A DNA stretch of 64,000 nucleotides, taken from NCBI GenBank assembly GCA_000499405.2, contig HG738137.1:28269756-28333755 (forward strand), given 5' to 3'. Source of the DNA: Onchocerca volvulus (taxonomy: Eukaryota; Nematoda; Chromadorea; Rhabditida; Onchocercidae). Shown in pieces: positions 25,441-39,338 of this stretch (position 1 is its first letter; each line of letters begins with the position of its first letter). The position numbers and the translations under genes are program-made. The notes below the pieces were generated by a model, which was given only the letters and a program-made list of their open reading frames with translations, made no database searches and was not told the DNA's origin.

Positions 25441-26562
25441 ATAATCATTAGGTAATCGGTAATTAATATGCGATGAAAATTGATCCAAACGGTTTGATGG
25501 TAATATGAAAATGATACTAACTGAGAAATAATTTAGCCGAGAATTGTTAATTTGAAAGGCAAATAATTCAAAGTATGTCTAATTAAAAATATTGATCAAT
25601 AAAGATCTGAGCAATCAATAAATTAAGCAGAAAATGAAACAAAAATTTTTTTAAAAAACTAAGAAGGAGATAATTGAAATATTTCATTTAAGAATATTAA
25701 TGAATTTTAATTAATGAATGTATAATTGACTTTTATTTTAATTTTTAAAACCTTTTTTCGCTGCTCTTCTCAAATCATTCTATTGAATTTTAAATGTTTT
25801 TTTTTTTTTTCTTTAAGTCGTTTTCTGTATCAGAAAAAAAGATTTACAAAAAAGAAAACAAAAAGTATTACAAATTCCCTCGTGAAGTTATATGTTAAAA
25901 TTGCTAAAAAATTTTTTTTATCCTGATCATTTAAGTAATTAATTTAATTAATTCAATTTTGTCATTCTTTCGTTTGCAGAAAAAAATGTTAGATTAAATA
26001 ATTAAAATTCAAAAAACATTAATTATCATGTTTCGTATAAATAATTGATTCGACGAAATTTTAGTGCCGGAAATTTAACGATTAAATTAGCAAATTTAAA
26101 TTTATTGCCCATATATTACAACTGCTTCGAAAATTTGTTACCAAACATAAAGAGGAAAATTGGATCAAATCAAACGATAGATTTTTCAAAATGTTTCATC
26201 CAGAGATATTATAATTCATTAAATTTTCTTTCTCTTTCTCCCTCTTTTTCAATTTCCTTTCATCAATTTCTTCAGATTCCCCTGTCCCATTTCTCTTCAT
26301 TTCATTCTTCTTGGCTAATTAATTAATTGTTCTTAATTGTTAACAATTGGTCATTGTGTCTTTTTTGCCTTTTATATTGATCAAGTGGATAATTGTTGTA
26401 TCCAAATTAGCAGTATAATAAAAGCAGTTTTGAAATGAATAAATGAGGTAAAATTGATAGACTGACGAATTATGTATGCACCCACGCACATCCACACATA
26501 CACCCACCACACGCCCACGTATAAACACCCACTCATGCGATTTATAGAAATTATTTGACAAT
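25441..26562. other. Gene desert
   Basis: AT-rich sequence with no supportable gene. A CA-rich stretch (CACCCACGCACATCCACACA and similar) lies at about 26475-26535, next to the GA repeat. Confidence 0.45.
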
Positions 26563-26563
26563 C

Positions 26564-26613
<50 letters not shown>

Positions 26614-26632
26614 AAGAGGGAGAGAGGGAAGG
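26563..26632. repeat. GA microsatellite, 70 bp
   Basis: A long (GA)n tract with interruptions (GGGAGAGAGAAAGAGG). On the minus strand it creates a false 133-codon frame of Leu-Ser repeats. Confidence 0.9.
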
Positions 26633-27764
26633 GTGTAAATTGAATAAATTTGCAATAAGCTGAAGCGTACTTCCGCCTAGTTTTGCTCCTTTTCATCATC
26701 TTTTCTCTTCTCTCATCCAAAATAAATTCAAAATCAATCATCGATCAAATGCAGTTGTGATAATTATATTTTCGATACTTCTATTCCAATTCAACATATA
26801 AACATTTTGCAATAGAATTTTATTGAAAATTTTTATTAAATCCGGAAAATAACAAATTCAATATATTCGCAAAAATCATAAATGAATGGATTACGATATA
26901 GGAAAAAAACTGAGTATCCTTGAAAATTGCAATCCAATACTGAAAGGTGGATAAACTAAATTGCCAAAATTAATAATCTAATGACAATCAAACTAATTAA
27001 AATAATAAGCATTTTTCTGGGCTTTTATTAATTTCTTTATCATTTAAACAATAAACATTTCATATTGTTACAAGTTTATAGAATTGTAAAATATAAACCG
27101 GAAAAATATATTTATATCTCTATACAGCAATAATGAATATTATAATTTCGTTAAATTTGATCTAATGCAATTAAACTAATTAAGATCATAAGCAGTATTT
27201 TATTGCAGTATTAGAAACGGAAAAATAATAATTCAATATTTACAGAAATTAACAATTAGATCAAATATAGAAATTGAACACTCATGGAAATTTAATTAGA
27301 TTCTGAAGATTAAACTTAATTGTTGAAAATTAATCTGTTGCTTTTTGCACTATTTTTTATCATTTGAACATTATAAGCTTTTCAATTCAATTTCTTTTCC
27401 TATTTAATTTTGAGTAATTTAGATTATTACAATTTTGTAAAATATAAAAGGAAAACAGAAAATTAGAATATTTTATGCATATGATTATTGTACTTTTAAT
27501 GTAATTACCGTACTTCTTAAAATATTCACAAAGTTCATCTTATTGGTTAATTTAGCCTTAAGGTAATTTGTTATCTTATCTTATTAATAATCATTCAATA
27601 TCAGACAAGAAGTCTCTTCATTTTTTTTTTCACGATAATAGTAATAAAAATTATTTCTTATCTGAGAAATATCGACTGCAATTTTTTCTTCAAAAATTAA
27701 ACAAAATTTAAAACAATTCCAAATTGCATAACTGCTTATTATAAATCATTTTAAATTACAGTGG

Positions 27765-27975
27765 AATGTTTTATAATAATTAATATTTATACATTTTCTA
27801 GATTATGCTAAGTTTTTCAAAAATTTGAGTTTTTTCATCCGTGTTTTTTTTTTTTTCAAATTTAGTTTTCAGCGAAATAATTTATAATGTTAATATTTAC
27901 ACATTTGCAAAATCCCGTTGAATTTTTCAAAATTTGAAATTTTTTAACCTGCAATTTTTTCTCAAGAATCTCCCC
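27765..27975. repeat. Diverged ~115-bp tandem duplication
   Basis: Two units share TTATAATAATTAATATTTA / TTATAATGTTAATATTTAC, ACATTT, TTTTTCAAAAATTTGA / TTTTTCAAAATTTGAA and TTTTTTCATCC / TTTTTTAACC. An earlier, weaker copy may start near 27660. Confidence 0.6.
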
Positions 27976-28746
27976 TTTTTTTCTTCCTTTTTTCATCAAA
28001 TTAATTTTTTTAAACGATTAACAATTCCCTCTATTTCTATTCTTATTTTCTAATAGTTATTCAAACAGAAAAGAATTTTTGAATGAGACGCCAAAAACCG
28101 GAAATGGATTTATACATTTTCCTTAATGTAAGTTGTAAAATTGGAGGAAATGATTACGATACATATCTTTCGTTTAACAAATATAAAACATCTTATGCTT
28201 TTATGCTAATTTAACGGATCAACGAATTTAAATTGACATCAACAAAGTAAAAGCTTGTTTATTTCTCTGTTCAATGATGAATGAACTTTTTGCTTAGCTT
28301 CAATGAACAATAAAATTTAATAATATAATAATATTTCATTGGTGTCATTTTAAGGAAATTATTTTTGACATGTTCGAATTACATAAATCGGATAATGCGA
28401 ATGATGAGGTATAAAATTGGAAATATGCAAAATAAATGGTACAGATTTTACCGAAATATAAAATTATTCAAAAAAAATAGAGCATCAATTGTTCTCTCTT
28501 TTTTTTTTATTTTTATTTTTCTCTTGAAATTATTCCGTTTCACTAATTAAATATGATTAATTATTTATTGCAATTAAAAATCGAATTTTTTTCTTTTTAA
28601 TTTGCTTATATATCGGAAATCTTTGTCATTTAATTATTATTTTGGAATTCAGATGAAGAGACCATTTAAAGGAAAAAGTAACATTGATTTAATGATATGT
28701 TTAGCTATTATTTGAATCTGTTTCAACAAAAAAAGAAAAAACGATT

Positions 28747-28955
28747 TAATCAATTCCAATAATAATCAATTATCAATGATAACAAAATTTGAAATTTCTT
28801 CATAGTAACAATTTATAAAAAATTTTCTAATTGCCTCAAATTGTTGTTCAATTAATTCCGACAATAATCAATTATTAATGATAAAAAATAAAAAAATTTG
28901 ACATTTTTTTATAGTAATGATTTACGAAAGGATTTGCTAATTGCCTCAAATTGAA
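28747..28955. repeat. ~105-bp tandem duplication
   Basis: Two units share CAATTCCAATAATAATCAAT / TAATTCCGACAATAATCAAT, then ATAGTAA and ATTGCCTCAAATTG, with about 15-20% difference by eye. Confidence 0.7.
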
Positions 28956-29479
28956 AATTTATGTTTTTACTCAAAATGAATCTGATAAGAAATTTGCATT
29001 TATATAATTCTAATGAATTAACATTCATTTCATTAATACTATTCGCTGCACGAAGAAGATGTAGTGTCATTTTCACACGACATGTCGTCAATTAATGAAT
29101 TATTGCAAAATGTTAAAAATGTTTGCACCAAAAGATAGAATGAAAAATTGGAGTGAAATATGAAGTGAAAAAAGAAATGATTTGTGCTACAATGATGCAA
29201 CATGATTTATGAAACAATTTTTTGCTTTTTCATTTGTGCTTAATAAATAAAAATGGTACAAAGTCCAAATTCGTTTCTTCTCTTTGTTAAAATTTTCAAT
29301 AAATTTAATCCAAAATCTAATCAATTTCAACATCCTCAATTCAACAAGAAAAAGAAAAAAAATAGAATTATTTCGTATAAAACTTTGATTAATTTACACC
29401 ATATCAATGAGAAGGAAATAATGAAATTTATTTCAATGATTGAAAATAAATCGACAAAAAAAAAAATAAAACTTTCATC

Positions 29480-30060
29480 CGCAATTAATTAGTGCTTAAA
29501 TTTAGATAAAGCTTTCTTCATGCTATATAAATCAATTTTTGCAGTAATAATTTTCTGACAAAATCAATGGCAGGAAAAGTTCTCGAGTTTATACAAAATA
29601 AAAAAAAGTGCTTTGAGCTTTTTTCTCCTCATAAATTTGAAAGAAAATTGAGTTTTTTTTATAGACAATTAATAAGTGTTTAAATTCATATAAAATTACT
29701 TTTTACACCATAACCTAGTTTTCATATTATGAAAATCAAAAATAAAAATGAAATCTTTCACATTTTCTTTTTTTCCATAAGCTAACTTTCAAAATAAAAG
29801 AAAAGAGTAAAGAAAAGAGAATTCTCGTCAATAATTAATTAATATTCAAAGTCGCATAATTGTCTTTCGGGCTATAACCAAATTTTCCTATTTTCTCTTT
29901 TCCATATGCAAATTTTTACAAAAAAAAAAAATATGGATTTTTGACGATAATTAATTAGCATTTATTATTTAAACTTAGTAACCATAGTACTTAGATTCAT
30001 ATAAAATTAGCACTTCAATTATACTTAAATTCATACAAAATTCTTTTTATGTTATACAAT
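29480..30060. repeat. Diverged tandem repeat, four units
   Basis: Units near 29483, 29666, 29830 and 29945 each start with AATTAATTAG or a similar string, followed by AAATT(C/T)A(T/G)ATAAA and a CTATA/CATAACC box. Spacing is 115-185 bases. Confidence 0.5.
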
Positions 30061-33000
30061 TTCAGTTTTATATTAATATTAATTTCACATTATCACAACA
30101 AAAACTAAGTAATATTATATGAGGATAATTTCCGTAGACAATAAAATGTGTATATTCATGGATTTGTTGCATCATCAAAGGTAATGAAACCGATTTCAAT
30201 CGTAATTTATCGGTACTTTTACCGTTGGTTTGACAAAAGAATCATGTGAACCCCCGCAGAGATGCCACTATTCCGGATGTAATCCATCAGGTTTAATAAT
30301 CTTTTGACTATCTTAATTTATTTTATGGATTATAATTGTTATACCACCTACTGTTTTCTTTTTTTTGACTTTTCATAGATATCTTATAAAAACAAAAATT
30401 TATTCATTCCTTTTTATTAGTCGAATTTGTCAGTAAGAATTATCTTATGATAAAAGATTTCGATATCAGAAATTATCTTATCATTAAATAGACTAATTTA
30501 TTGATATATACTTTCGCAAAATATTTGCATAAATAAATATCATTCCTTTAAACTTTGCAAATAGCATAAGTTATTTACTTTTAAGATTTTACTTTTTGTT
30601 TTCTTTCTTCAATGATTACTTTGATGATCAATTTTCGCTTTTCACTTTTTTTTTTTTTTTTTTGTTCTTCTTGATCCATCGCTTTTTTCTTTTCGACTTA
30701 TATAATTATATCCTTTTTTGTTTTCCTAATCAAAGTTCAAAGGTTATAGAATTTATTTGTCGGAAATACATATTTTTTTCTTTCAGTCATCTTTGTTCGA
30801 TAATTTATTAACTAAACTTCTAATTTTCTGGAATAAAATATTCTCGAAGTTAAAATTTATGTTCTTAATTATTCCAGAGATAATAGCGTTTCAAGTATCT
30901 TTTTTCATTGTTTCATTTTTCAAAATTTTGGTGTTCATACCAAAATTCGGACTTATCTTTTAATTCGATATTCAAATTGAAATTGTGGATTATATCAAAT
31001 ATGAAATTGCTATTTGTTTTTAAAAAAAAGTAAAAAATTTCCCAATTTCCAATCGATAATATTTGAGTGGTTTCATTTTTTTTCTTGTTCTGCAAAATAA
31101 ATTCACAAAAGGAGTTCGTATAAATGATATATAAGATGAAAAGTGAAATAATTACACTGACATAAGAAGAATTTGCCGAAAGGAAAAATGAAATGTTTAC
31201 TTTTTTTTTCTTTTTTTGAATTAACTTGGCCTAGTTCGTTTCCATTTTTCTTCTATCCACAATTATGCATTCAAAAAATAGTATCTTTTTCGACTATATA
31301 TCATTCTTTCCAGCATTTTTCATTCCATCATTTGTCATGGCATTATTATAATTATCACTTTATTGTTACAATTATTGTTATCAGTTATTATCAGTATTCC
31401 CATTATGATTATTATTATTATTATTATTGGGCATCATACTTGTATTATGATTATTATTACTATAATTATTGATATTATTATCGTTACTGTTATTACTATT
31501 ATTACTAATAAATTATCGAATTATGTGTTATCTTCTATCAGATTTTACCATTCCTTAATATCATTATTATATTTACTCATTGATTTAATAGTTATCGATT
31601 GATGATGTTTTTTGAAAATTAATGAGAAAATGTGAAAAAAAAGAAATTTCATCAAGCAAATCAAGTTTCTCCAAAATAATCATCCATTCAAATGAAATAA
31701 TGCTATATTGTATGATTACTAATGCAAAAAAAACTTTTCAAAAAAATTTTTTGATTTATTATTTTGATGGCAAAAGTTTTGTTGATTTAAATTCATAAAA
31801 ATAGAAAATTTTTGCAAAAAATTTGCTAAAAATAATTTGACTTTCATTTTTTTCTTCAATTTTCTTTTTTCGGCCCTTATAATTCATTTGTAGAAAGCAT
31901 TTATTTCATTAAAAATTTTCGTTTATTTTTTCTCTTCCCAGATTTTTTTTCTGAAGATTTTTAAGATTTAAAATCTTTTCAGATTTTTTCTCAAATATCA
32001 TATCCATCGACATATAATCATTCTTTTGCAAAATTTTAACCTAATTCGATAATTCGATTGAGTAATATCCTTGATCAATAATCATCTTACACTTCATTAG
32101 TAAGCACAATTTATTATCTAATTTTATTTTATCGGATTATATTCAGTTCATTACATTAAAAATATCTCTTCTCATCATCATCATCATCCAATCCATTGAT
32201 TCATATATTTCAGTAAGCAAAATAAGCTTAAAATGATGTTATATCTACCGTATGTAGGCTTCTATAAAAACAACAATTAATTATAATTTATATTTGCTAA
32301 TTAATTAATTAATTTGTAGTTGTAGTAACAATGCAACGAAATGTCGCTTCAAAACGATATCTTATCCTTTTCTTGAATCAATTCCATCTTTTTATTAAAT
32401 ATTTTCCCATTCTCGAATAAATCTCATAGTGATCAAAGGGCAAAGATTTGTTACTTAACTTAGCCATTAATCATTATCGGCTCATTCAAAATTTTGTTGC
32501 TAATTAAGAGAAATGTTGAAATAATTTACAAATTTATGATTCAGTACAATTTTGATCATATTCAAATTATAATAATTGCAGTCATTAGTGACAATTTTAT
32601 TCTAAACAAGTGATACATAATGAATTGGTGACATTTATCCCGATGAATAATAATTACAATCAGTGAAACATTGTTCTTTCAAACTAAGAAAATGGTTAGA
32701 AAGATTGCAACTCTTCATCTTTCATCATTTAGTGATCTTTTTGAAGCATGTCAAATTTTGCCAAATAAATTATCTGAATCGATAATATGCAATTGCTTAC
32801 GATTGAATTTTTCTTCCTGTAAATTCAAATTTTAAATTAATAAGTAAAAAATTTACTTTTTACAAAAAGCAAGAAAATAGAACAAGAATTGAAAAAACAA
32901 GGAAAAAAAAGCAATTAAAAAGTTTTCCAAATTCAAAATTGGATTAATTCCATTCCTTCCTATTTTCTTTCCCCATACTAATCGAAGACTCACAAAAATG

Positions 33001-34081
33001 ATTTCAAAAAGTAAAAGAAAAAAAATAGCATTATTAATTCAATATACAGTCATCCGGAAAGTCCTGAAAGATTCCAGAAATTCACTTCTTTTCTTTTTTT
33101 TTTTGCTCCACTAACAATTCCCTATAATCGTTTCTTTGTAAAATAAAAGTATAACAATATTAATACCAATTTTTTTCATTCATAAAACACCAAATAATCC
33201 CTCTATGTTCTTCCATTTTTTTTTCTAAGCAAACAAAGATAACAATTATGACAACAGCGATCTTTATAATCAATTTAAACTTGATATTAATTTTTAAAAT
33301 TATGCTAAACTTAAATCACTATTTTCCTTTCGTTTATTTTTCTATTTATTGCAAAAGGAAAAAAAACTTTTAAATTCCTTATATTTTCTATCAAAACTTG
33401 AATAATTCCTTTTTTTTTCTGAAAGAAAAAAAATTTAATCCCAAAAAAATGTTATATGACATTTTCACCCTTCTTTAATTTAAAAATTCCAAAAATTCAA
33501 TTATGAAATCAAATTTCATACTGACATTTCTCTATGAATTAGATGAGGAAAAGTTATGACACATACTACGATATAATGATTAATGCAACCAAAAAAAATA
33601 GAGAAAAAAGGAAGAAAATATCGCCAAATTGGGAAAAAAAATTTTTTTTTAAAAAAGAAATTATCAACAGTGAGATAATAATTTGTTTACTTTTTCTCGT
33701 TGATTTTAAACAATTGATGAGAAGTAGAACATAAAAAAAAAAGCTGGAAAAATTGTCCTAAAATTATGATGTTGAGAAAAAAAGAGAATTTTCTGGAAAG
33801 ATAAAAAAAATGAACGATTCTTTCAAAAATTCCTTTCTAAAAAATTGAAACATCTTTGAAATTGGCATCAAAATCTACTGCAATAATTAAAATATGCAAT
33901 AATTACACAAAATAATTAGAACAATTTGATTGCAAAGGTATGTAATTATATTGCATTAATTTATTTGTAAAAAGACTAAATTTAGTCGATAATTAATTGG
34001 CTTAAAATTAAAATTAATTCCAAAATAAATTATGAAGATTTCAACCATTCCGTTTACAATCATTACTTTGTAATTCCTATA
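30061..34081. other. Gene desert
   Basis: AT-rich with ATT/TTA trinucleotide-rich sequence at about 31340-31520 and CAT repeats at about 32175. An island of more balanced composition lies at about 30180-30295 (CCCCCGCAGAGATGCCAC, ATTCCGGATGTAATCC). It has no convincing frame and does not fold as a tRNA by eye. Confidence 0.45.
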
Positions 34082-34165
34082 AATACATTACATGCCATTC
34101 GCATGTTATTCGCAATGACATGTAATGTATTCGTAAGTTCCATACACGTGCATTCACGTGTAATA
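34082..34165. repeat. Palindrome cluster with paired CACGTG boxes
   Basis: A perfect 13-bp inverted repeat (AATACATTACATG at 34082-34094, complement at 34119-34131) has a 24-base loop that contains ATTCGCA twice. Just after it, two CACGTG boxes at 34145-34150 and 34155-34160 are spaced by exactly one helical turn. CACGTG is a bHLH (E-box) site in animals, so this could be a regulatory element or a hairpin. Confidence 0.5.
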
Positions 34166-34869
34166 CGTATAAATGTATACATTTGCGTTTCATTATTGTA
34201 GGCATGACCATTTTCATGAATAAATGTACAATTATCTGGCGTCAATCGCCCATATTAAGAGAAAAAAAATCAGAAATGAAATAATAGAAATAAGTTATGT
34301 CGGCTTATTTCCTTAGCATTATAATTTCAAATCTGTAATTTCTTCCAAGAAAGAAAAAAAAATTATATTTATAAATTTTTCCAAATTTTTTTTTTTTTTT
34401 TTTTTAATTCATCATGGAGAAAAAAAAAAGAAAAAATGAAATTTTTGTAATCAATTTTCATGAGTTACTATAAAGAGAAAAAAATTAAAAAAAAAACGGG
34501 TTTTGGATTAAAAGAAGCGAATCATAATATCCTTTTAAATAAATTAATCACACTAATAAATAAAATTCGAGCAAATAATAAATGCATGATGTAAATGATG
34601 AACTGCATGCCTTTTTTTGTTTTCTAAAATCAGCAATTTAATAAGTAAATTAATTAATGAAACAGCGAAAAATACGAAAAAAGAATGAGTTTGAAATGTG
34701 CAACTTTTTTTTCTGTTGACAATTTAAAAATCTATTAAATAATTTATGAGAGAAATATTATTTCAAAAAGATCAGAGAAATAATTGATTTTTGGTTAGCT
34801 TTTTCTTCTTTACCAAAAATTATCGAATTTGGGAATCAAAGTTATAATTAGATAACTATAAACTGTAAG

Positions 34870-35180
34870 AAATCAGCATTGAAAAAAAAATCAGCATTTT
34901 ATATCTTCCATCATTACTTTCAATATTTGATGATAGTAACAATATAAATGATAAAATTTCGAAATGAATGGAAAAATTATCAAAATACATAATGTTTTAT
35001 CGCTGAAAAAATGACTTACTAATCAAACTCGAAGAAAACATTAAAAATTCGTAAAAAAGTTATACCTTCGAATTGGAAAAAAAAAATCAGTATTTTGTGT
35101 CTTTTATTACTACTTTCGATAACTGACGATAATACTTGATGTAGGTAACGAAATTCCAATCTAAACAAAACAATTAGGTA
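34870..35180. repeat. ~190-bp diverged duplication
   Basis: AAATCAGCATTTTATATCTT, then ATCATTACTTTCAATATTTGA, is repeated at about 35085 as AAATCAGTATTTTGTGTCTT, then ATTACTACTTTCGATAACTGA. Confidence 0.6.
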
Positions 35181-38100
35181 AATATATATGTCTAGTTAAG
35201 ATTTGTTTGCTGAAAATAGTTGGAAATTGAAGGAATTGTAAGAAATTGGTGAAAGACTATTCCCAAATGAATTGAAATAAATCGAGAAAATACTCTCTAA
35301 CAAGGGTGCTAATGGCTTTTTTTTAAAGGAAAGAATATTCCAACAACATTAATAATATAAGTAAATTGGTCAATTTGAAAGAAATAAATAATTTAATAAT
35401 TCATACTGTAAAATTCTTTTCCTTCTTCCAATAATTTATATTATAAAATAAAATTGTAAGAAAAAAAGAACTTGCCAACTGCTTTCAAAAGAAAGAATTT
35501 TTAGCAACAAACAGCTGTGTTAATTCTTTTTTTCTTGTTAATAAAAAGTTACCAAACAAAAGATTAAAAATCATCCACTTCACCATCTGCTATTATTGCT
35601 GCTACTTCTTATCCGATATTTGATTGAAAGAAAGCAGAAAAAAAAAAAAAAAGGTTTGAAGAACCTGAGAAAGGTATATAAGGAGGAGGAGGTTAGGTTG
35701 AAATGAAGAACCTGAAATGGATAACCTATTGAAGAACTTGAAAGAAGGACCAGATACGGTATTTGCTTAAAAGGTATCTCTTTTTAAACATGAGATTGTT
35801 CAAGGCTGAAGTGGAACCTACAAAGATGCCGCAAATGTTGATGATAATGATAATAATAATGATGATGATCGATGACGCATTCCTCTCTCCCGATTACCTC
35901 CGAGTCATCCCAATTTCCTATTTATTATCCTTTCTCTTCCGTTAAGCTTTCATTCAAACAAATTTAAACCTTTCATTCCCTCAAAGATTATGAAGGATGT
36001 ACAAATAGAAGATAGCGCCATCCTGTCGTCCCAATACATGACCCAAACAGGATTGCGGAAAGGTGGGCAAACCTGAATCATTTAATGGATAATCGCTGCT
36101 AACTGTAATCAGTTTAAACGTTTTTTTTCTTTTTCTTCTTTCATTTAGTTAAATAAACAAAAATTATGTGAATCATATTGCTGTTTATAGCGACTCTAAA
36201 ATAAACTTTACTAACAATAAAGTAAATAACAGGAATTAATTGGTTTAAATTAAATTCAAAATAAATTAATGAATTATTATTCAATTCAATATATGAATGT
36301 TTCAAAAAAATTTTTTGGCAAAATTCTCGACAAAAGAAATGTTATAATTATATTTCATATTTCTGCAAGTAATATTTTATAATTTTTTTTCGAAATATTT
36401 TTCTTTTTTTCCATTTTTCCAATAATGTAAATTAGCGATTCCATCCATTTTTCAGTAAAACCAATGAGAAAGTTGTAAACGTAATAAAATGGGTGAATTG
36501 ATTAAAAAAATTTCATCAAGAAAAATGATTGATAAGAAAATTGGAATTAAAATTACGAAACAATGAATTAATAGTTACCGCAGTTTTTCCATCTTCCATT
36601 CTCTTTTTGGAAAGTTCCCCTCTTTTTAAGTGAATTATTATTTCTTTGGGAAATTTTAAAATAAAGAAAAATACTACGGTATCATAGAGATAGCAAGAAA
36701 TTGATGATGATTATGGGGAAATATTTTATTTAATTAAAAATCAATACTTTCAAGTGAAAAGTAAATTTTAGTAAATACAATTTGAATGAAATCTAGTAAA
36801 TTTAAAAATTGAATTGTTTTCAAAATTACTTCAATTTTTGGTATACGGTATATGCAGCATACATAGACCAAAACATCCCTTCTTTTTCATCATCATCATC
36901 ATCCAATAATGTTACAACTATTCTCAGCATTCTCTAACCTTATTTCTGCTAACATTTTGTTCGCGAAAAGTGCTTAACTAATCAGCTGGTGATAATAATG
37001 ATAATGATAGTTGTTATAATATTGATAATGATGATGATTTTAATGACACTCTTTCGATTGAACGCATTACAAAATTATTTCACGTGAAAGAATAAAATAT
37101 TGTGTACTACAATTTAATGGATCTACACGTACGTACGTTACTGTACGTGCACGCAGAGAAGTTCAAATTTATAGTAAAATTAATTCTACAAAAATGGAAA
37201 GAATTACTTAAATGATGAGACTTTGATATCATTGCTACCATACTTTTTTGCATTTTCATATCTTGCCGATATAATCATTTCCCCTATTTTTTGGTATCAT
37301 TTACAATTCATAAACTCAGGACTAAAACCGTTATGGAAAAATTGCAAATAATTTCAGTAGAACAATATCATCACGTATGTTAGCCTGTTCTATTCAATTA
37401 CCCATTTCTCTTCCTCGGGAAAATTCACCGGCAAAAGCGGAAATCCAAGGCATTATCATCTGACCTACAATTTTCAACTATTTAACTTAGTAATTAACAA
37501 TTTTATTTTTTAAATACTAAGGGTAATATCAATTCCAGTATATTTTGAGCTTCAGATAAGTTTTCCCAATTTCTATTATCGCATTTTGAAAAATAGAAAA
37601 ATCAATCATTCAGACAGTTCAATGAATTCGCGAAATAAAATCCTCACTTAACTCTGAGATTCCAAAAAAAAAAAAACAAAAAAAAAACAGAAATAAACAA
37701 ACAAAATAAATGAATGAAATGACCCAAACAAATTGTGTGTGAAGGAAAAAAAAGATATAAATGCAAATTTCCTTTACTTTCATATATAATATCACATCAT
37801 ACAAACAGATAAGAAGCAAAAAAAACTTCGTTTACAAAACTTCTTGTTTATTTATTTATTTCAAAAACAACAAAGAAATGAAAAAAAACATATAGATTGA
37901 AGAAAAGAGAAAAAACAAAATGAATAAGCAATAAGCAAATATATAGCAAGATAAGATTAAAATCTTGAAAAATATAGCAAAAAACGGAAAAAAAAAGCAT
38001 CGAATAAATGGCACAAAATATTTACGAATTAAATTTGAAATATTTCATTTTTAAAATGTCATTTTTTCGTCGATTTTGTTGCACAGATTTACTACTCTAA

Positions 38101-39338
38101 CTAGTACAAAGTTATCTAAATATGGAATAAAGAGGAAAGGAATAAATATTTCCAGGAAAATCAGAGAAGTTAAAAATGCAGGTACCATCATTAATATTTC
38201 TAACATTAATTTCTCTGCTAACGGGCAAAAAAATAAACTCTATTCTTACTCATTTTCTACGAGTAAAATAATGAGGAAAAAAAAGGAGACCAGCTTGCAA
38301 AATACCTCGAATAAAATACAAATACCTTGAAAAGTTCGAAATTTACTTACTGAACTCATAAAATAAAGTTTGCATATCTCGCAAAAAAAATGCTATATTG
38401 ATTTACTGTGCAAAAATTTGCAAAAAGAAAAACTTTTTCCCAATCAGTAAAATAAATTATCAAATTGACACATCATAAAATGACAATTAATTAGTTATCA
38501 AAAAAACTGATAAAGCTTTCACCAAAGCATTAATAAGTATATTTGTTTTAAACAGGATATATAATAATAATATACAAAATTTCAATTGATACTTTATTCA
38601 AATAAATTTTAATTTCTTAACTTTTCAAACATTTTCCGTCGTTTTTTTTTTTCTTCAATAATAATAATAATGCTAAATATATCTATCCATTTCTATGGGT
38701 AAAAAAAAAAAAATCGGGTAATTTAACATTTACTCAAAGTAAGGAATTTATCATTAAAATCAATGATAATTAAAACTTTCGATCATCTATGCTTTTATTT
38801 CGGAATCAAAATAATTATCATTTTACTTTACTTTGGCATTGAAAATGAATGGATTCTATGAAATGGAAATAGTTTCACATAGGCGGACCACTCTGTTCAC
38901 GTGCTTACGTGTATATGATCCACGTGTACTTGATCAATGATTAGAAATCAGTATTCAATCATTTGATCATTTCAATCTCACACTTTTTATTGCATAAAAT
39001 AGCAAGTAATAAATTTAAATTTTTCGTAGCCAATTTTTGGGTGAAATTTTTAATCGAACTTAATGCCGAATGTGAATTTTCGAACAAAAAGATCGAATCT
39101 AAGCAAAAATAAATTTAACTAATCATTTTATACAATGAATTTTAAAGCTTAGCTTCTATATGTACTAGAAAATTGAACTTTAAATAGCTCTTTTTCATGA
39201 CAAACTCGGGATTAATGAAAAAAAAGTACGGTAAGATAGGAAAATTTTGGTATATATCAGTGTTGAATAGGGAAAAATATTCAAAAGTATCAAATGAAAA
39301 TAAAAACAAAAAACAAAAATTTATGACGGATAAATATT
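35181..39338. other. Gene desert with a few less AT-rich islands
   Basis: Islands without coding signal lie at about 36000-36110 (GATAGCGCCATCCTGTCGTC), 37110-37160 (CACGTACGTACG, TACGTGCACGC) and 38880-38935. The last holds two CACGTG boxes (38898-38903 and 38921-38926) with an ACGTG between them. The remainder is A/T runs and CAT/GAT microsatellite. Confidence 0.45.

Noticed and set aside
26340..26741. 133-codon minus-strand frame
   Set aside because: It runs through the 70-bp GA repeat, giving Leu-Ser strings, has no splice or domain support and contains low-complexity flanks.
30180..30295. tRNA gene
   Set aside because: No cloverleaf with a TTCRA-type T-arm and matching acceptor stem could be drawn by eye.
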